Assembly (NCBI GenBank): GCA_038209965.1
Contig: JBBQXF010000013.1
Span: 1-56,132 of the forward strand
Direction: 5' to 3'
Length of the DNA: 56,132 nucleotides
Source: JALONO01 sp038209965
GTDB taxonomy: Bacteria; Bacteroidota; Bacteroidia; Cytophagales; Thermoflexibacteraceae
Below, in pieces: positions 42,746 through 50,992 of the stretch. Below the pieces are notes generated by a model. That model did no database searches and was not told the DNA's origin. It saw nothing but the letters and a program-made list of their open reading frames with translations. The number at the start of each line of letters is the position of its first letter. Within the stretch, counting starts at the first letter, position 1. The position numbers were made by a program, and so were the translations under genes.

Positions 42746-43522
42746 ATGACTTATTGTTTGGCAATCAAAGTAAAACAAGGTATTGTGGGCCTTGCCGACA
42801 CCCGGCTCACTTCGGGAAATGAGTTTTCGGTTGCCAAAAAAATAACCATCCATCAGAATGGCCAGCGGCATTCCCTGTTCATCATGACCTCCGGGCTGCG
42901 CTCCGTGCGCGACAAAGCGATCACCTATTTCAACGAGGCGATCGAGGAGTCAAGCCAAAATTTCAGCAAACTGTACAAAGCCGTCAATGCTCTGGCCGAG
43001 CAGTTGCGGCGGGTGGCCCAAGAAGACCGGGCCGCCCTGCAAGAAGCGGGACTGCGGTTCAATCTCTACGCCATCATTGGTGGGCAGTTGGAACAAGACG
43101 CCGAACCCAAACTGTACCTGCTGTACCCCGAGGGCAACTGGGTGGAAGTGGGGGAAACTTCCCCCTTTTTTATCATTGGCAATTCGGGCTATGGCCGGCC
43201 CATTTTGGTTCGCACCATCGATTACAACCAGACTTCGCTGCCCTTTGCGGTCAAGGCCGGGTTTATGTCCTTCGATGCCACGCGGCTCTGTTGCAACGAT
43301 GTTGATTACCCGGTGGATGTAGTTATGTATGCCCGGGACAGCTTTCACATTACCGAGCACCGGTTTGAGCGCCACCACTTTGAGCACATCTCCAACCAGT
43401 GGAACAAGGATTTGATCGGATCCATCCACCGGATGCCCGATGAGTGGATGAACTCCATGATGCAAAAATGGGAATCCGAACAATGGGCCAAGCAAGCCCT
43501 CCGAATGTCGGCCCCGGAATAA
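42746..43522 (+). CDS. Anbu-type proteasome-related protease
   Basis: 258-aa protein of the proteasome beta-like Ntn-hydrolase superfamily, Anbu group. The ATG at 42746, rather than the GTG one codon earlier, puts Thr immediately after Met, so that Met removal exposes the N-terminal nucleophile. Asp 17 (LADTR, counting Thr as 1) and Lys 30/31 (VAKKI) occupy the positions of the catalytic Asp and Lys. FIIGNSGYGRPIL matches the family's IG-xYG-P segment. Anbu forms ring or helical assemblies in other bacteria, where it is usually next to an alpha-E protein, an ATP-grasp enzyme and a transglutaminase. None of these is present here. Confidence 0.88.
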   Translation: MTYCLAIKVKQGIVGLADTRLTSGNEFSVAKKITIHQNGQRHSLFIMTSGLRSVRDKAITYFNEAIEESSQNFSKLYKAVNALAEQLRRVAQEDRAALQEAGLRFNLYAIIGGQLEQDAEPKLYLLYPEGNWVEVGETSPFFIIGNSGYGRPILVRTIDYNQTSLPFAVKAGFMSFDATRLCCNDVDYPVDVVMYARDSFHITEHRFERHHFEHISNQWNKDLIGSIHRMPDEWMNSMMQKWESEQWAKQALRMSAPE

Positions 43523-44216
43523 AGCGGCGGTGGAACCCAAAAACCGACAGGCGGGCAAAAATGGACAATCGGGAAGAATCCCGCCGCCGCTAACCGAAAA
43601 AAACACCGAATTTAATTTTGCCCAGCCGCACCCTCATCCCCACGACCAGTGAGCGGTTGAAAATTTGTCGACTATTTGGACAATGACAATCTTTTAAATG
43701 CTACTTTTATTTTTAAAGATAAATCAAGCGACTCTATCTGGCAAAGGCTCTACCAAAATACGATATTCCACTTCTTTGCTATTGTCGTTATCGTAACGAT
43801 TATATCACAAAAAGTGATAAAAATCCATTGATTAGCCTATTAAAAAAACAGCATATCTTTTTATAAAATCCATCTCCCTATCTGTTAGCTTATGAAGAGC
43901 TTATGCAGATTTCGGATGTTTTTACTACTCAAATCTGTGAGATATTGCGGTTTAAGTTCTTATAAAATTTATATGAAATATTAATTTTAACATACAAAAA
44001 ACCACGGAATTACCTGTAATTGATATTACACGAACCATTTGAAATTCCGAAGGAATATAATGACTGTAGAGGAATACTCATCTCAGCATAAAACCCTGAA
44101 AGGACGTGATCCGTTCGGGATTTTTTTGGCATCATGACTACCTTATTTTCTGTCGTCATTTTAGCCCTTCAGACTTTTACGTAATCGGGGCACACCATTG
44201 AAGGAACCGCTTTTGT
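43523..44216. other. 694-base AT-rich gap
   Basis: It is strikingly AT-rich between 43680 and 44100. Two adjacent inverted repeats lie at 43785-43819. Two very short frames exist: 43676-43831 (TTG start, 51 aa, hydrophobic C-terminal segment) and 44060-44137 (ATG after AAGGA, 25 aa). Neither matches anything I know, and I regard both as weak. Confidence 0.45.
43785..43819. repeat. Two adjacent inverted repeats
   Basis: TCGTTA-TCG-TAACGA (43785-43799) is followed three bases later by TATCAC-AAAAA-GTGATA (43803-43819), both perfect. They could be operators or RNA hairpins of an unrecognised transcript. Confidence 0.45.
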
Positions 44217-44606
44217 TTAATTGAGCACCTCGATTTTGGTGACAAAATATTTGGTCTCGCCGCGCCACGAAAACTGAAAAAATTTCTCTTCGTAGTGAAT
44301 TGTCACTCGCTTGTTGTCGCGCATGGCTTGCTCGATTTGCTTGATGAGGCTTTCGCGGCCGCCATCCACGGAGAACTCCCAGACGCTGGTCACCCCGCCT
44401 AAACTGTTGGGGTTGGACGAGATGCCCTCCACGTTCAGTTGGCCCTCGTGGGTTTTGAAAAAGATCCCTTTCTTGCTCACTTTGATGATCCGTCCCATGC
44501 GTTCGCCCTCGCTGTAGCTGGCACTGTAAGAAAACCAGCCCGCCAGCCCCAACAGCGCAACCACGATTACCAGAAAAATAAGGGTAAATTTTTTGAATTT
44601 TGTCAT
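44217..44606 (-). CDS. Small membrane-anchored protein conserved in Bacteroidota (unknown role)
   Basis: 129-aa protein with one N-terminal membrane helix (about 6-25, LIFLVIVVALLGLAGWF) and a soluble C-terminal domain. The domain begins YSEGERMGRIIKVSKKGIFFKTHEG and ends VTKIEVLN, with an FSV-type beta-rich core. I recall proteins of this size and pattern in many Bacteroidota, sometimes carrying the misleading name 6-phosphogluconate dehydrogenase; no dehydrogenase motif is present. The ATG at 44606 is chosen since upstream codons lack sense. The soluble part is probably periplasmic. Confidence 0.72.
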   Translation of the reverse strand: MTKFKKFTLIFLVIVVALLGLAGWFSYSASYSEGERMGRIIKVSKKGIFFKTHEGQLNVEGISSNPNSLGGVTSVWEFSVDGGRESLIKQIEQAMRDNKRVTIHYEEKFFQFSWRGETKYFVTKIEVLN

Positions 44607-44876
44607 GACCTGATGAAGATGAAAGTGTGTGATCGGCGTGCAAAAGCCGTTTTCTGTTTCCAAAATTAAAGATACACCAATTGTGGCGGACTGACCAACA
44701 TTAGGCGAATGGCCCGATTTGGAGATGGCCAGGCGGCCCACCTCGTTGGTTTGGCCAGCCGGACTTGATTACGGTCCAAGTTGCTTTCAAAAAAGAGACC
44801 GCAAGACCCGGCGAAAGGTAGTTTCTCAATGATTCACTTAAATTGCGGTTTGGTATCAATCTAACTGCCATTGGTC

Positions 44877-45812
44877 ATGAACATTTTTAAACGTATTGCC
44901 ATGTTGGCCTTAGTCGGGCTGGTCTGGGCCTGTGGCGGCGAACAAAGCCGGCAGACCGAGGCCCAAACGAGCGACTCGCCGGCCCAAGAAGCCACGCCGG
45001 CCTCCACCCCTATTCAGGACGGCCTGCCCGCCGAACCATTGGCCGCCGATGTGGAGCGCACCCTCAAGGCCCAACTGGGCGAGGCTTCAATGGCCTACAT
45101 CAACCAACTGCGCACAGTGTTCAGGAATGCGAGCACGGCCCAACAAATGGCTGAAGTCTATTTTATGGCCGATTCGGTGCGGGGGATGTTCCGCACTGCC
45201 ACCGCGCCCAAATCGGATGGGGTGTACCCGGATCCGTCCACGATTGAGAAAGAATGGGCTTGGCTGGAGCAAGCTGTGCCCTTTATGCGGGTGCGCCAGT
45301 TGTGCAGCGAGTGCGGGGCGGAGCCTTACCTCAACTTACTGGCGCTGAGTGCCAAAGCCCAACAAACGCCCGAAACGTCGGATGACCTGTTTTTTGAAGC
45401 CCTCCAAGCCGCCTACCAGCCCGGTTATGAAGATCCAGATTTGCAGGTTTTTTTGCCCGATGGGCCAACTGTGTGCACCGTCGTGCTAGATGGCTGCGAT
45501 CTGTGTGGCTACCATCGCTTGGGCGACGGCGTGACCACCGCTATTTTGCAGAAAATTGATCGGGCCAAGGCCAGCCCGATTTTTGCCAAGCCCTTGGCCG
45601 AGTTGATGGAGGAAGCAGTGCCCAACGACTACTTTACCCACTTCGGTAGCAACAAAGCCGAAGTGGCCAAAGAGTTGGAAGCCCTATTGCGGGGCAGCCA
45701 ATTATTGCCCGCCCAGAAACAGCGATTGGAAAATCTCAAAGTCAAACTCAACACCCAAAAAGATCTCCAGTTTGGTTGCAAAAAGCCTGGCAAGTGCCAA
45801 TATAATGTTTAG
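44877..45812 (+). CDS. Cys-rich lipoprotein of unknown function
   Basis: 311-aa exported protein. The signal ends in VWAC at about residue 17-20, a lipobox, followed by a Ser/Thr/Ala/Pro-rich spacer to about residue 50. The body is helical (AYINQLRTVFRN, AEVYFMADSVRG). It has three Cys clusters: LCSECG near 146, a VCTVVLDGCDLCG region near 200-212, and GCKKPGKC near the end. The clusters could bind metal or form disulfides. I do not recognise a family. The start is the ATG at 44877; a TTG lies two codons earlier. It is an isolated gene with host-like codon use. Confidence 0.7.
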   Translation: MNIFKRIAMLALVGLVWACGGEQSRQTEAQTSDSPAQEATPASTPIQDGLPAEPLAADVERTLKAQLGEASMAYINQLRTVFRNASTAQQMAEVYFMADSVRGMFRTATAPKSDGVYPDPSTIEKEWAWLEQAVPFMRVRQLCSECGAEPYLNLLALSAKAQQTPETSDDLFFEALQAAYQPGYEDPDLQVFLPDGPTVCTVVLDGCDLCGYHRLGDGVTTAILQKIDRAKASPIFAKPLAELMEEAVPNDYFTHFGSNKAEVAKELEALLRGSQLLPAQKQRLENLKVKLNTQKDLQFGCKKPGKCQYNV

Positions 45813-45950
45813 TTAGCAAGATCTCGCTCATTAGGGAACTACGGTGAAGATGATTTATACCTTTTCCCAGAAAAAATCAACTTCACCCTGTTGCTCCATG
45901 TTCAGGGTGGCTAGTGGGCTGTCCCACTTCACTTTTGGGACTGCCCGACG

Positions 45951-45985
45951 CAAAAAGGCCACTGGATGGTGTATCCAGTGGCCTT
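45951..45985 (-). terminator. Terminator after DUF2911 gene
   Basis: Thirteen-base perfect arms (AAGGCCACTGGAT and ATCCAGTGGCCTT) flank a five-base loop, followed on the minus strand by TTTTTG. It lies 23 bases after the DUF2911 stop. Confidence 0.8.
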
Positions 45986-46007
45986 CGGTTCAAATGGCTT
46001 TCGCCCA

Positions 46008-46544
46008 CTATTTGGCTTTCACCATGAAGGATACTTGCATGTTTTCCCACATAAAATCAACGTTTCCCTTGGCACCTACCGCAAATGCCAGTTGCTCATT
46101 GAATTTAGCTGATTTTTTTGGCTTGACATTGACGCGCAGCACATCTTGGTCTTGCTTGTACTGATACGCGCCCCATTGCCCGGCATCTTTGTTGAAAACA
46201 ATGGTCCATTCTTTTTCGCCGGGGATGGTCAACAGGGCATATTTGCCCGCCGCCAATTCTTTGCCTTCCACCATGATCGCTTTGTCGGTCTCAAAGGTAG
46301 TGGCACCGTTGGCCCCGGTGCGCCATACTTTGCCCATTGGCACTAGTTCACCCCATACTTTGCGCCCTTTTACCGAAGGACTGCTGTAATCAATCTTAAT
46401 TTTGGCTGTGCCAACAGTGGCCGAGGCAGTGGCAGCAGGGCTGGCGGGTTTGGCCTTGTCTTGAGCGAGGGCATTGGCCGACAACAACACAAAAACTGCC
46501 ACTAACATTGCAGCAGTGTGAAAAATGCTTTTGTTTTGTTTCAT
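46008..46544 (-). CDS. DUF2911 exported protein
   Basis: 178-aa exported protein with a signal peptide (about 1-28, ending NALAQ) and a DUF2911 domain. The domain begins at about 42 (VGTAKIKIDYSSPSVKGRKVWG) and contains the typical VWRTGANGATTFET and GKYALLTIPGEKEWTIVFN segments. The family is common in Bacteroidota and predicted to be secreted or periplasmic, without known function. It has its own terminator and faces a divergent VOC gene across a palindrome at 46568-46592. Confidence 0.9.
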   Translation of the reverse strand: MKQNKSIFHTAAMLVAVFVLLSANALAQDKAKPASPAATASATVGTAKIKIDYSSPSVKGRKVWGELVPMGKVWRTGANGATTFETDKAIMVEGKELAAGKYALLTIPGEKEWTIVFNKDAGQWGAYQYKQDQDVLRVNVKPKKSAKFNEQLAFAVGAKGNVDFMWENMQVSFMVKAK

Positions 46545-46567
46545 GATATTAATCGAGGATTTAGATA

Positions 46568-46592
46568 TGGACTAAATTACAGCTTTAGTCCA
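46568..46592. promoter_or_regulatory. 25-bp palindrome between divergent genes, candidate operator
   Basis: Nine-base arms TGGACTAAA and TTTAGTCCA flank seven bases. The site lies 24 bases before the DUF2911 ATG and 45 before the VOC ATG, where a repressor could block both promoters. No regulator gene is next to it. Confidence 0.45.
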
Positions 46593-46636
46593 AAACCTTG
46601 TGAGTTTTTCAACTTTTTTAACATTCCAGCTACCCG

Positions 46637-47122
46637 ATGAAGCACCGCCATTTGTTTAAGAAAATATCATTTTTGATCTTATTGGCGGCCCTCGTTTCGG
46701 CTTTTGCATTTGGCCGATCAGAGGTCAATGATTTTGAGCTAATTAGTGTAATACCGCAGTTGGTCGTGCGCGACGTGGCATCGGCGGCTACTTTTTACCA
46801 AGAAAGATTGGGCTTTGAAATTTTGCAACGAGAGAAAGAAAATGATGTAATGAACTACGCATTACTTCGATCGGGCAATATAATGATCGCATTTCAAACC
46901 GATCGCAAATTGCGCGAAGATTTTCCGGGCCTTCGTCCTAGTAAACCAACCAATAATGTCAATCTTATTTTTAGATCTAACAACGTCAAAGCCATTTATG
47001 ACAAAGTAAAGGGACGCACGGAGATTATCAAGGAATTGCAGACCACTTTTTATGGCGCCAGTGAATTTTCCCTGCGCGACCCCAACGGGTACATTTTGAC
47101 GTTTGCCCAACTGGCCGACTAG
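46637..47122 (+). CDS. Exported VOC-fold (glyoxalase/resistance-like) protein
   Basis: 161-aa protein with a signal segment (about 10-26, ISFLILLAALVSAFAFG) and a single VOC domain. The pattern VIPQLVVRDVASAATFYQERLGF followed by DPNGYILTFAQ at the C-terminus is typical of glyoxalase/bleomycin-resistance proteins. The N-terminal metal-ligand position carries Gln (IPQLVV), and the last conserved position also has Gln (TFAQL) rather than Glu. Metal binding and catalysis are therefore doubtful. It could act as a binding protein. Confidence 0.75.
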   Translation: MKHRHLFKKISFLILLAALVSAFAFGRSEVNDFELISVIPQLVVRDVASAATFYQERLGFEILQREKENDVMNYALLRSGNIMIAFQTDRKLREDFPGLRPSKPTNNVNLIFRSNNVKAIYDKVKGRTEIIKELQTTFYGASEFSLRDPNGYILTFAQLAD

Positions 47123-47352
47123 CTAAATCGTGCGGTTATGCTTTGCAGTTGCCAGTTGGCGACCAAGTATGCCGGAGCCGCCAATGCGCCTTGGTTCACT
47201 TTTCCTTGTGCGGTGGGTACGCTAAATGGACGAGTTTGCTGCCGTTATTACCAAATTTGGGCCTCATTGTGCGCCGATTCACCAAAAAGGTTCATTAACT
47301 ACTTGCGCAAGACATTCATCAATTTGTTATTTACCAAACCCAATTTGCCAGC

Positions 47353-48987
47353 ATGAAAAAAAAGAAGTTTGTTTTCCGATTATTAATGTTGTTGACGGGC
47401 TTGGGGTGGCACAGTGTTGCCCCGGCCCAAACCAGTTATGCCGAATTTGGCCAACTTTCAACCCGACTGGCCAAGCTCAAAACCCAATATGCCGCTCTGG
47501 CCGATGTGCGTTCGCTCGGCAAGACCGAAACTGGCAAGGATGTATGGCTCGTGACATTGGGCAAGGGCGATCCCAAGGGCAAGCCAGCCATTGCCATAGT
47601 GGCCGGAGTGGAAGGTTCGCATTTGGCCGGCACTGAATTGGCCGTCCAACTGGCCGAAAAACTATTGGCCAATGCGGGCAAGGACAGTATTGCCAAACTG
47701 CTCGAAACCAAGACCATCTACGTTATTCCGTTGGTCAATCCTGATGCAGCCGGCCAGTTTTTTGCCAAGCTCAAATATGAGCGCAGCGGCAACGCCAAGC
47801 CCACCGACGAGGATCGGGATGGGAAACTGGATGAAGATGGCTTCGAGGATTTGAACGGCGACGGCCTGATCACCTACGTGCGGGTGGAGGATCCGACGGG
47901 CACCCACAAGATCCATGACAAAGAAGCCCGAGTGCTGGTCAAAGCCGACCCCGCCAAGGGCGAACGGGGCAAATACCTGTATTTCAGCGAAGGAATTGAC
48001 AACGACAAGGACGGTAAATTCAACGAGGACGGCCCGGGCGGAGTGGTGATCAACAAAAATTTCACTTTCGATTATCCGTTTTTCACCCCAGGATCGGGCG
48101 AGTTCCCAGTGTCGGAACCCGAAAACCGGGCTTTGCTGGATTTCTTGTACAGTTCGCTCAATATCTATGCGGTTTTTACCTTCGGCCCGGCCAACAATTT
48201 ATCCGAACCGATCAAATTTGATCGCCAAAAAACCAGCAAACGCATTATTACTGGTTGGCTAGAAAAAGATGCCAGCGTGAACGAACAAGTGAGCAAGCTC
48301 TACACCCAAGCTGGGCTGAAAGATGCCCCGGCCATGCCGGCCCAGAAAGGTGATTTTTTTCAAACCGCCTATTTTCATTACGGCCGCTTGAGTTTCAGCA
48401 CTCCCGGCTGGTGGCTGCCCAAGGATACGGCCAAGGTGCAATTGGACAACGACGAGGCCAAACTGATCCAATGGGCCACCAACAATAAGATCCCCAATGC
48501 TTTTGTGGAATGGACTACCATCCAGCACCCCGATTTTCCGGGCCAGAAAGCTGAAGTTGGTGGCATTGCGCCGTTTGCCAAACTGAACCCACCAGTCGAG
48601 CTGCTCGGCCCGGTTGCAGACAAGCACTTGAAATTCATGACCAATTTTGCCATGCTGATGCCCGGGTTAGAACTGGTCAACCTCAAAACGGAAGCAGTTT
48701 CCAACGGGGTGACGCGCATCACGGCCGATCTGCACAATACTGGGCTGCTGCCCACCGTGGCCGAAATCGGTGAGCGGGTGCAGTATGTGGACCAGTTGAA
48801 AGTTGAGATCAAGCTGGGTTCGGGCCAGGCCCTGCTCACCGGCCGCAAGGTGCAACTCTTGGACAAGGCCATTGAAGGCAACGGTAAAATCCAACTTTCG
48901 TGGTTGGTCAGTGGCGCGGGCAGTGCCTCCATCGAAGTGGGCAACGCCACCGCCGGGCGCACGAGCCAGCGCGTTACGCTAAAATAA
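47353..48987 (+). CDS. M14 carboxypeptidase paralogue, probably inactive
   Basis: 544-aa exported protein with a signal peptide (about 1-26, ending APAQ). It aligns through its length with the next gene, an intact M14 zinc carboxypeptidase, but the catalytic residues are altered. The HxxE motif is replaced by EGSH (E87, H90), a reversal of ligand order. The Asn-Arg pair becomes Asn-Lys (234-235). The third zinc His is missing in FTFGPAN (275-281), and the catalytic Glu position reads SFSTPG (about 347-352). Asp-rich loops at 152-171 (DEDRDGKLDEDGF, DLNGDG) and 216-225 (DNDKDGKFNED) look like calcium sites. It is likely a pseudo-enzyme partner of the following gene, 47 bases downstream. Confidence 0.85.
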   Translation: MKKKKFVFRLLMLLTGLGWHSVAPAQTSYAEFGQLSTRLAKLKTQYAALADVRSLGKTETGKDVWLVTLGKGDPKGKPAIAIVAGVEGSHLAGTELAVQLAEKLLANAGKDSIAKLLETKTIYVIPLVNPDAAGQFFAKLKYERSGNAKPTDEDRDGKLDEDGFEDLNGDGLITYVRVEDPTGTHKIHDKEARVLVKADPAKGERGKYLYFSEGIDNDKDGKFNEDGPGGVVINKNFTFDYPFFTPGSGEFPVSEPENRALLDFLYSSLNIYAVFTFGPANNLSEPIKFDRQKTSKRIITGWLEKDASVNEQVSKLYTQAGLKDAPAMPAQKGDFFQTAYFHYGRLSFSTPGWWLPKDTAKVQLDNDEAKLIQWATNNKIPNAFVEWTTIQHPDFPGQKAEVGGIAPFAKLNPPVELLGPVADKHLKFMTNFAMLMPGLELVNLKTEAVSNGVTRITADLHNTGLLPTVAEIGERVQYVDQLKVEIKLGSGQALLTGRKVQLLDKAIEGNGKIQLSWLVSGAGSASIEVGNATAGRTSQRVTLK

Positions 48988-49034
48988 AAACCTCATAATC
49001 AGTCGATATATTCAACTTTTGGCCTTATTTTCAA

Positions 49035-50780
49035 ATGAAAAAAATAGTATTCATGGCGCTTTTGCTCGGGGCCGCAGTTGGTTCGGCCAAAGCCCAAATC
49101 AAGGAAATCGGCTTGCATGCCATTGGCACGCCCCACAACCCCAAAGTACAAATGGCGTGGAACCGCTATTATAACTATGCCCAAATCACCGATTTCTGCA
49201 AAAGGCTCCAAGCTGCCTACCCAGATTTGGTGCGGGTGGAATCCATCGGCAAATCAGTGCAGGGCAAGGATCTTTGGCTGCTGACCATCACCGATTTCAA
49301 GGTGGGCCAGCCCGAAAACAAGCCCGCTTTTTATGCCGACGCCAACATCCATTCCAATGAATTGCAGGGGAGTGAAATGCTGATGTACAAGGCATGGTAC
49401 TTGGCCGAGAGCTTTGCCAGCGTCAAATTCGTGAAGGAACTGCTGGCCGACAAGACGTTCTACATCCTGCCCACGCTCAACCCCGATGCCCGCGACCATT
49501 TTATCAACGAACTGAACACCACCAACTCTCCCCGCTCCGGCTTGATGCCCGTGGATGATGACGGCGACGGCCAAATTGACGAAGACAGCTTCGATGACCT
49601 CAACGGGGATGGCGAAATTACCTTCATGCGCCGCAAAACCCCGTATGGCCGCCTCAAAGTGGATCCCAATGATCCGCACCGGATGATCCCTGCCAAAGCC
49701 GATGAGTTGGGCGATTACGAAATGCTTGGTTATGAAGGGCTTGACAACGATGGTGATGGACAGGTCAACGAAGATCGCCCGGGCAGCTACGACCCCAACC
49801 GCGATTGGGGCTGGAACTGGCAACCCGATTACATCCAGAACGGTGCACTCAAATACCCATTTTCACTGCCCGAAACCCGCGCGGTGATGGAATTTGTGAC
49901 CAAGCACCCCAACATTGCCGGGGCGCAATCCTACCACAACTTCGGTGGGATGTTTCTCCGGGGACCGGGTGCCGAGGAAGATGTCATTTATTATAACCAA
50001 CAGGACGTAGCCGTTTATGACGTGATCGGCAAATTGGGCGAAAAACTTATCCCGGGCTATAATTACTACACCCTCTACAAAGATCTCTACACGGTGTATG
50101 GGGGCGAAATCGACTGGCTGAGTAGCAGCCGGGGCATCTTCACCTTCTCCAATGAATTGATGACCAACTATCTGCTTTTCAATGCCAAGCCCAACAACGA
50201 AAGCCGGGGACAGGACAACCAAGCCTACGAGGCGGATAAGTACCTCATGTTCGGCGATGCCTTCGTTGAGTGGACGGCCTTCAAGCATCCGCAGTATGGC
50301 GATATTGAGGTGGGCGGTTTCAAGAAAAATTACGTCCGCAACCACCCCGGCTTTTTGTTGGAATACGACGGCCACCGGAACTTGGCCTTCACCATGTACC
50401 ACGCTTACCAAATGCCCAAGTTGGCGGTTCAAAAGGTGGTCAAGCAATCCTTGGGCAATGGCCTCACCCAAGTAACGGCCACGGTGCTCAACTCGCGGAT
50501 CATCCCCACCCACTCCAGTCATGACCTCAAGTTCAAGATTGAGCGGCCAGACTTCATCACGCTCAAGGGAGCGGAAGTGGCGGCGGGAATGGTAATGGAA
50601 AATTTGGATTTCAACGTGGGGCGGGAGCAAAAGACCAGCCCAGCCGTCATTGAGGTGGCCAATGTACCAGGCATGGGCGTAGTTCACGTCCGCTGGATTG
50701 TGAAAGGCAACCCGAGCAACTACACCATTGAGATCAACAGCCGCAAAGGGGGAGTGGTGACCCAAAGTGGCGCGTTTTAG
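49035..50780 (+). CDS. M14 zinc carboxypeptidase, catalytically complete
   Basis: 581-aa exported peptidase with a signal peptide (about 1-20, ending GSAKA). Metal and catalytic residues are present: H106 and E109 in NIHSNELQG, N255/R256 in DPNRDWGWNW for substrate carboxylate binding, H301 in SYHNFGG, and the catalytic Glu 374 in FTFSNELM. Acidic loops at 174-193 (DDDGDGQIDED, DLNGDG) and 237-247 (DNDGDGQVNED) have EF-hand/dockerin-like spacing and probably bind calcium. A C-terminal beta domain follows. The protein would cleave C-terminal residues of peptides in the periplasm or outside. It is 47 bases after its inactive paralogue and is followed by a clear terminator. Confidence 0.9.
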   Translation: MKKIVFMALLLGAAVGSAKAQIKEIGLHAIGTPHNPKVQMAWNRYYNYAQITDFCKRLQAAYPDLVRVESIGKSVQGKDLWLLTITDFKVGQPENKPAFYADANIHSNELQGSEMLMYKAWYLAESFASVKFVKELLADKTFYILPTLNPDARDHFINELNTTNSPRSGLMPVDDDGDGQIDEDSFDDLNGDGEITFMRRKTPYGRLKVDPNDPHRMIPAKADELGDYEMLGYEGLDNDGDGQVNEDRPGSYDPNRDWGWNWQPDYIQNGALKYPFSLPETRAVMEFVTKHPNIAGAQSYHNFGGMFLRGPGAEEDVIYYNQQDVAVYDVIGKLGEKLIPGYNYYTLYKDLYTVYGGEIDWLSSSRGIFTFSNELMTNYLLFNAKPNNESRGQDNQAYEADKYLMFGDAFVEWTAFKHPQYGDIEVGGFKKNYVRNHPGFLLEYDGHRNLAFTMYHAYQMPKLAVQKVVKQSLGNGLTQVTATVLNSRIIPTHSSHDLKFKIERPDFITLKGAEVAAGMVMENLDFNVGREQKTSPAVIEVANVPGMGVVHVRWIVKGNPSNYTIEINSRKGGVVTQSGAF

Positions 50781-50802
50781 GCTTGATTGACCCCCCGAGG
50801 CG

Positions 50803-50846
50803 AAACAATAGTGGCAACCCCCAATGTTGCCGCTATTGTTTTTTTG
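50803..50846 (+). terminator. Terminator after the M14 pair
   Basis: Arms AAACAATAGTGGCAAC and GTTGCCGCTATTGTTT pair with one wobble around CCCCAAT and run into a T-tract. It lies 22 bases after the second M14 stop. Confidence 0.85.
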
Positions 50847-50992
50847 GTTCAAATAGCTAGCTGATCGATAGGACAATTGCAGATTTTAAACTGCTTAAAG
50901 TTATATTTTGGGGAAAGAAAAAATCTTTAAACGATGGTATTTCAAATAGTTGGATTCAAACAACCAATCGACACAATGCCCACTTGCAGTAT

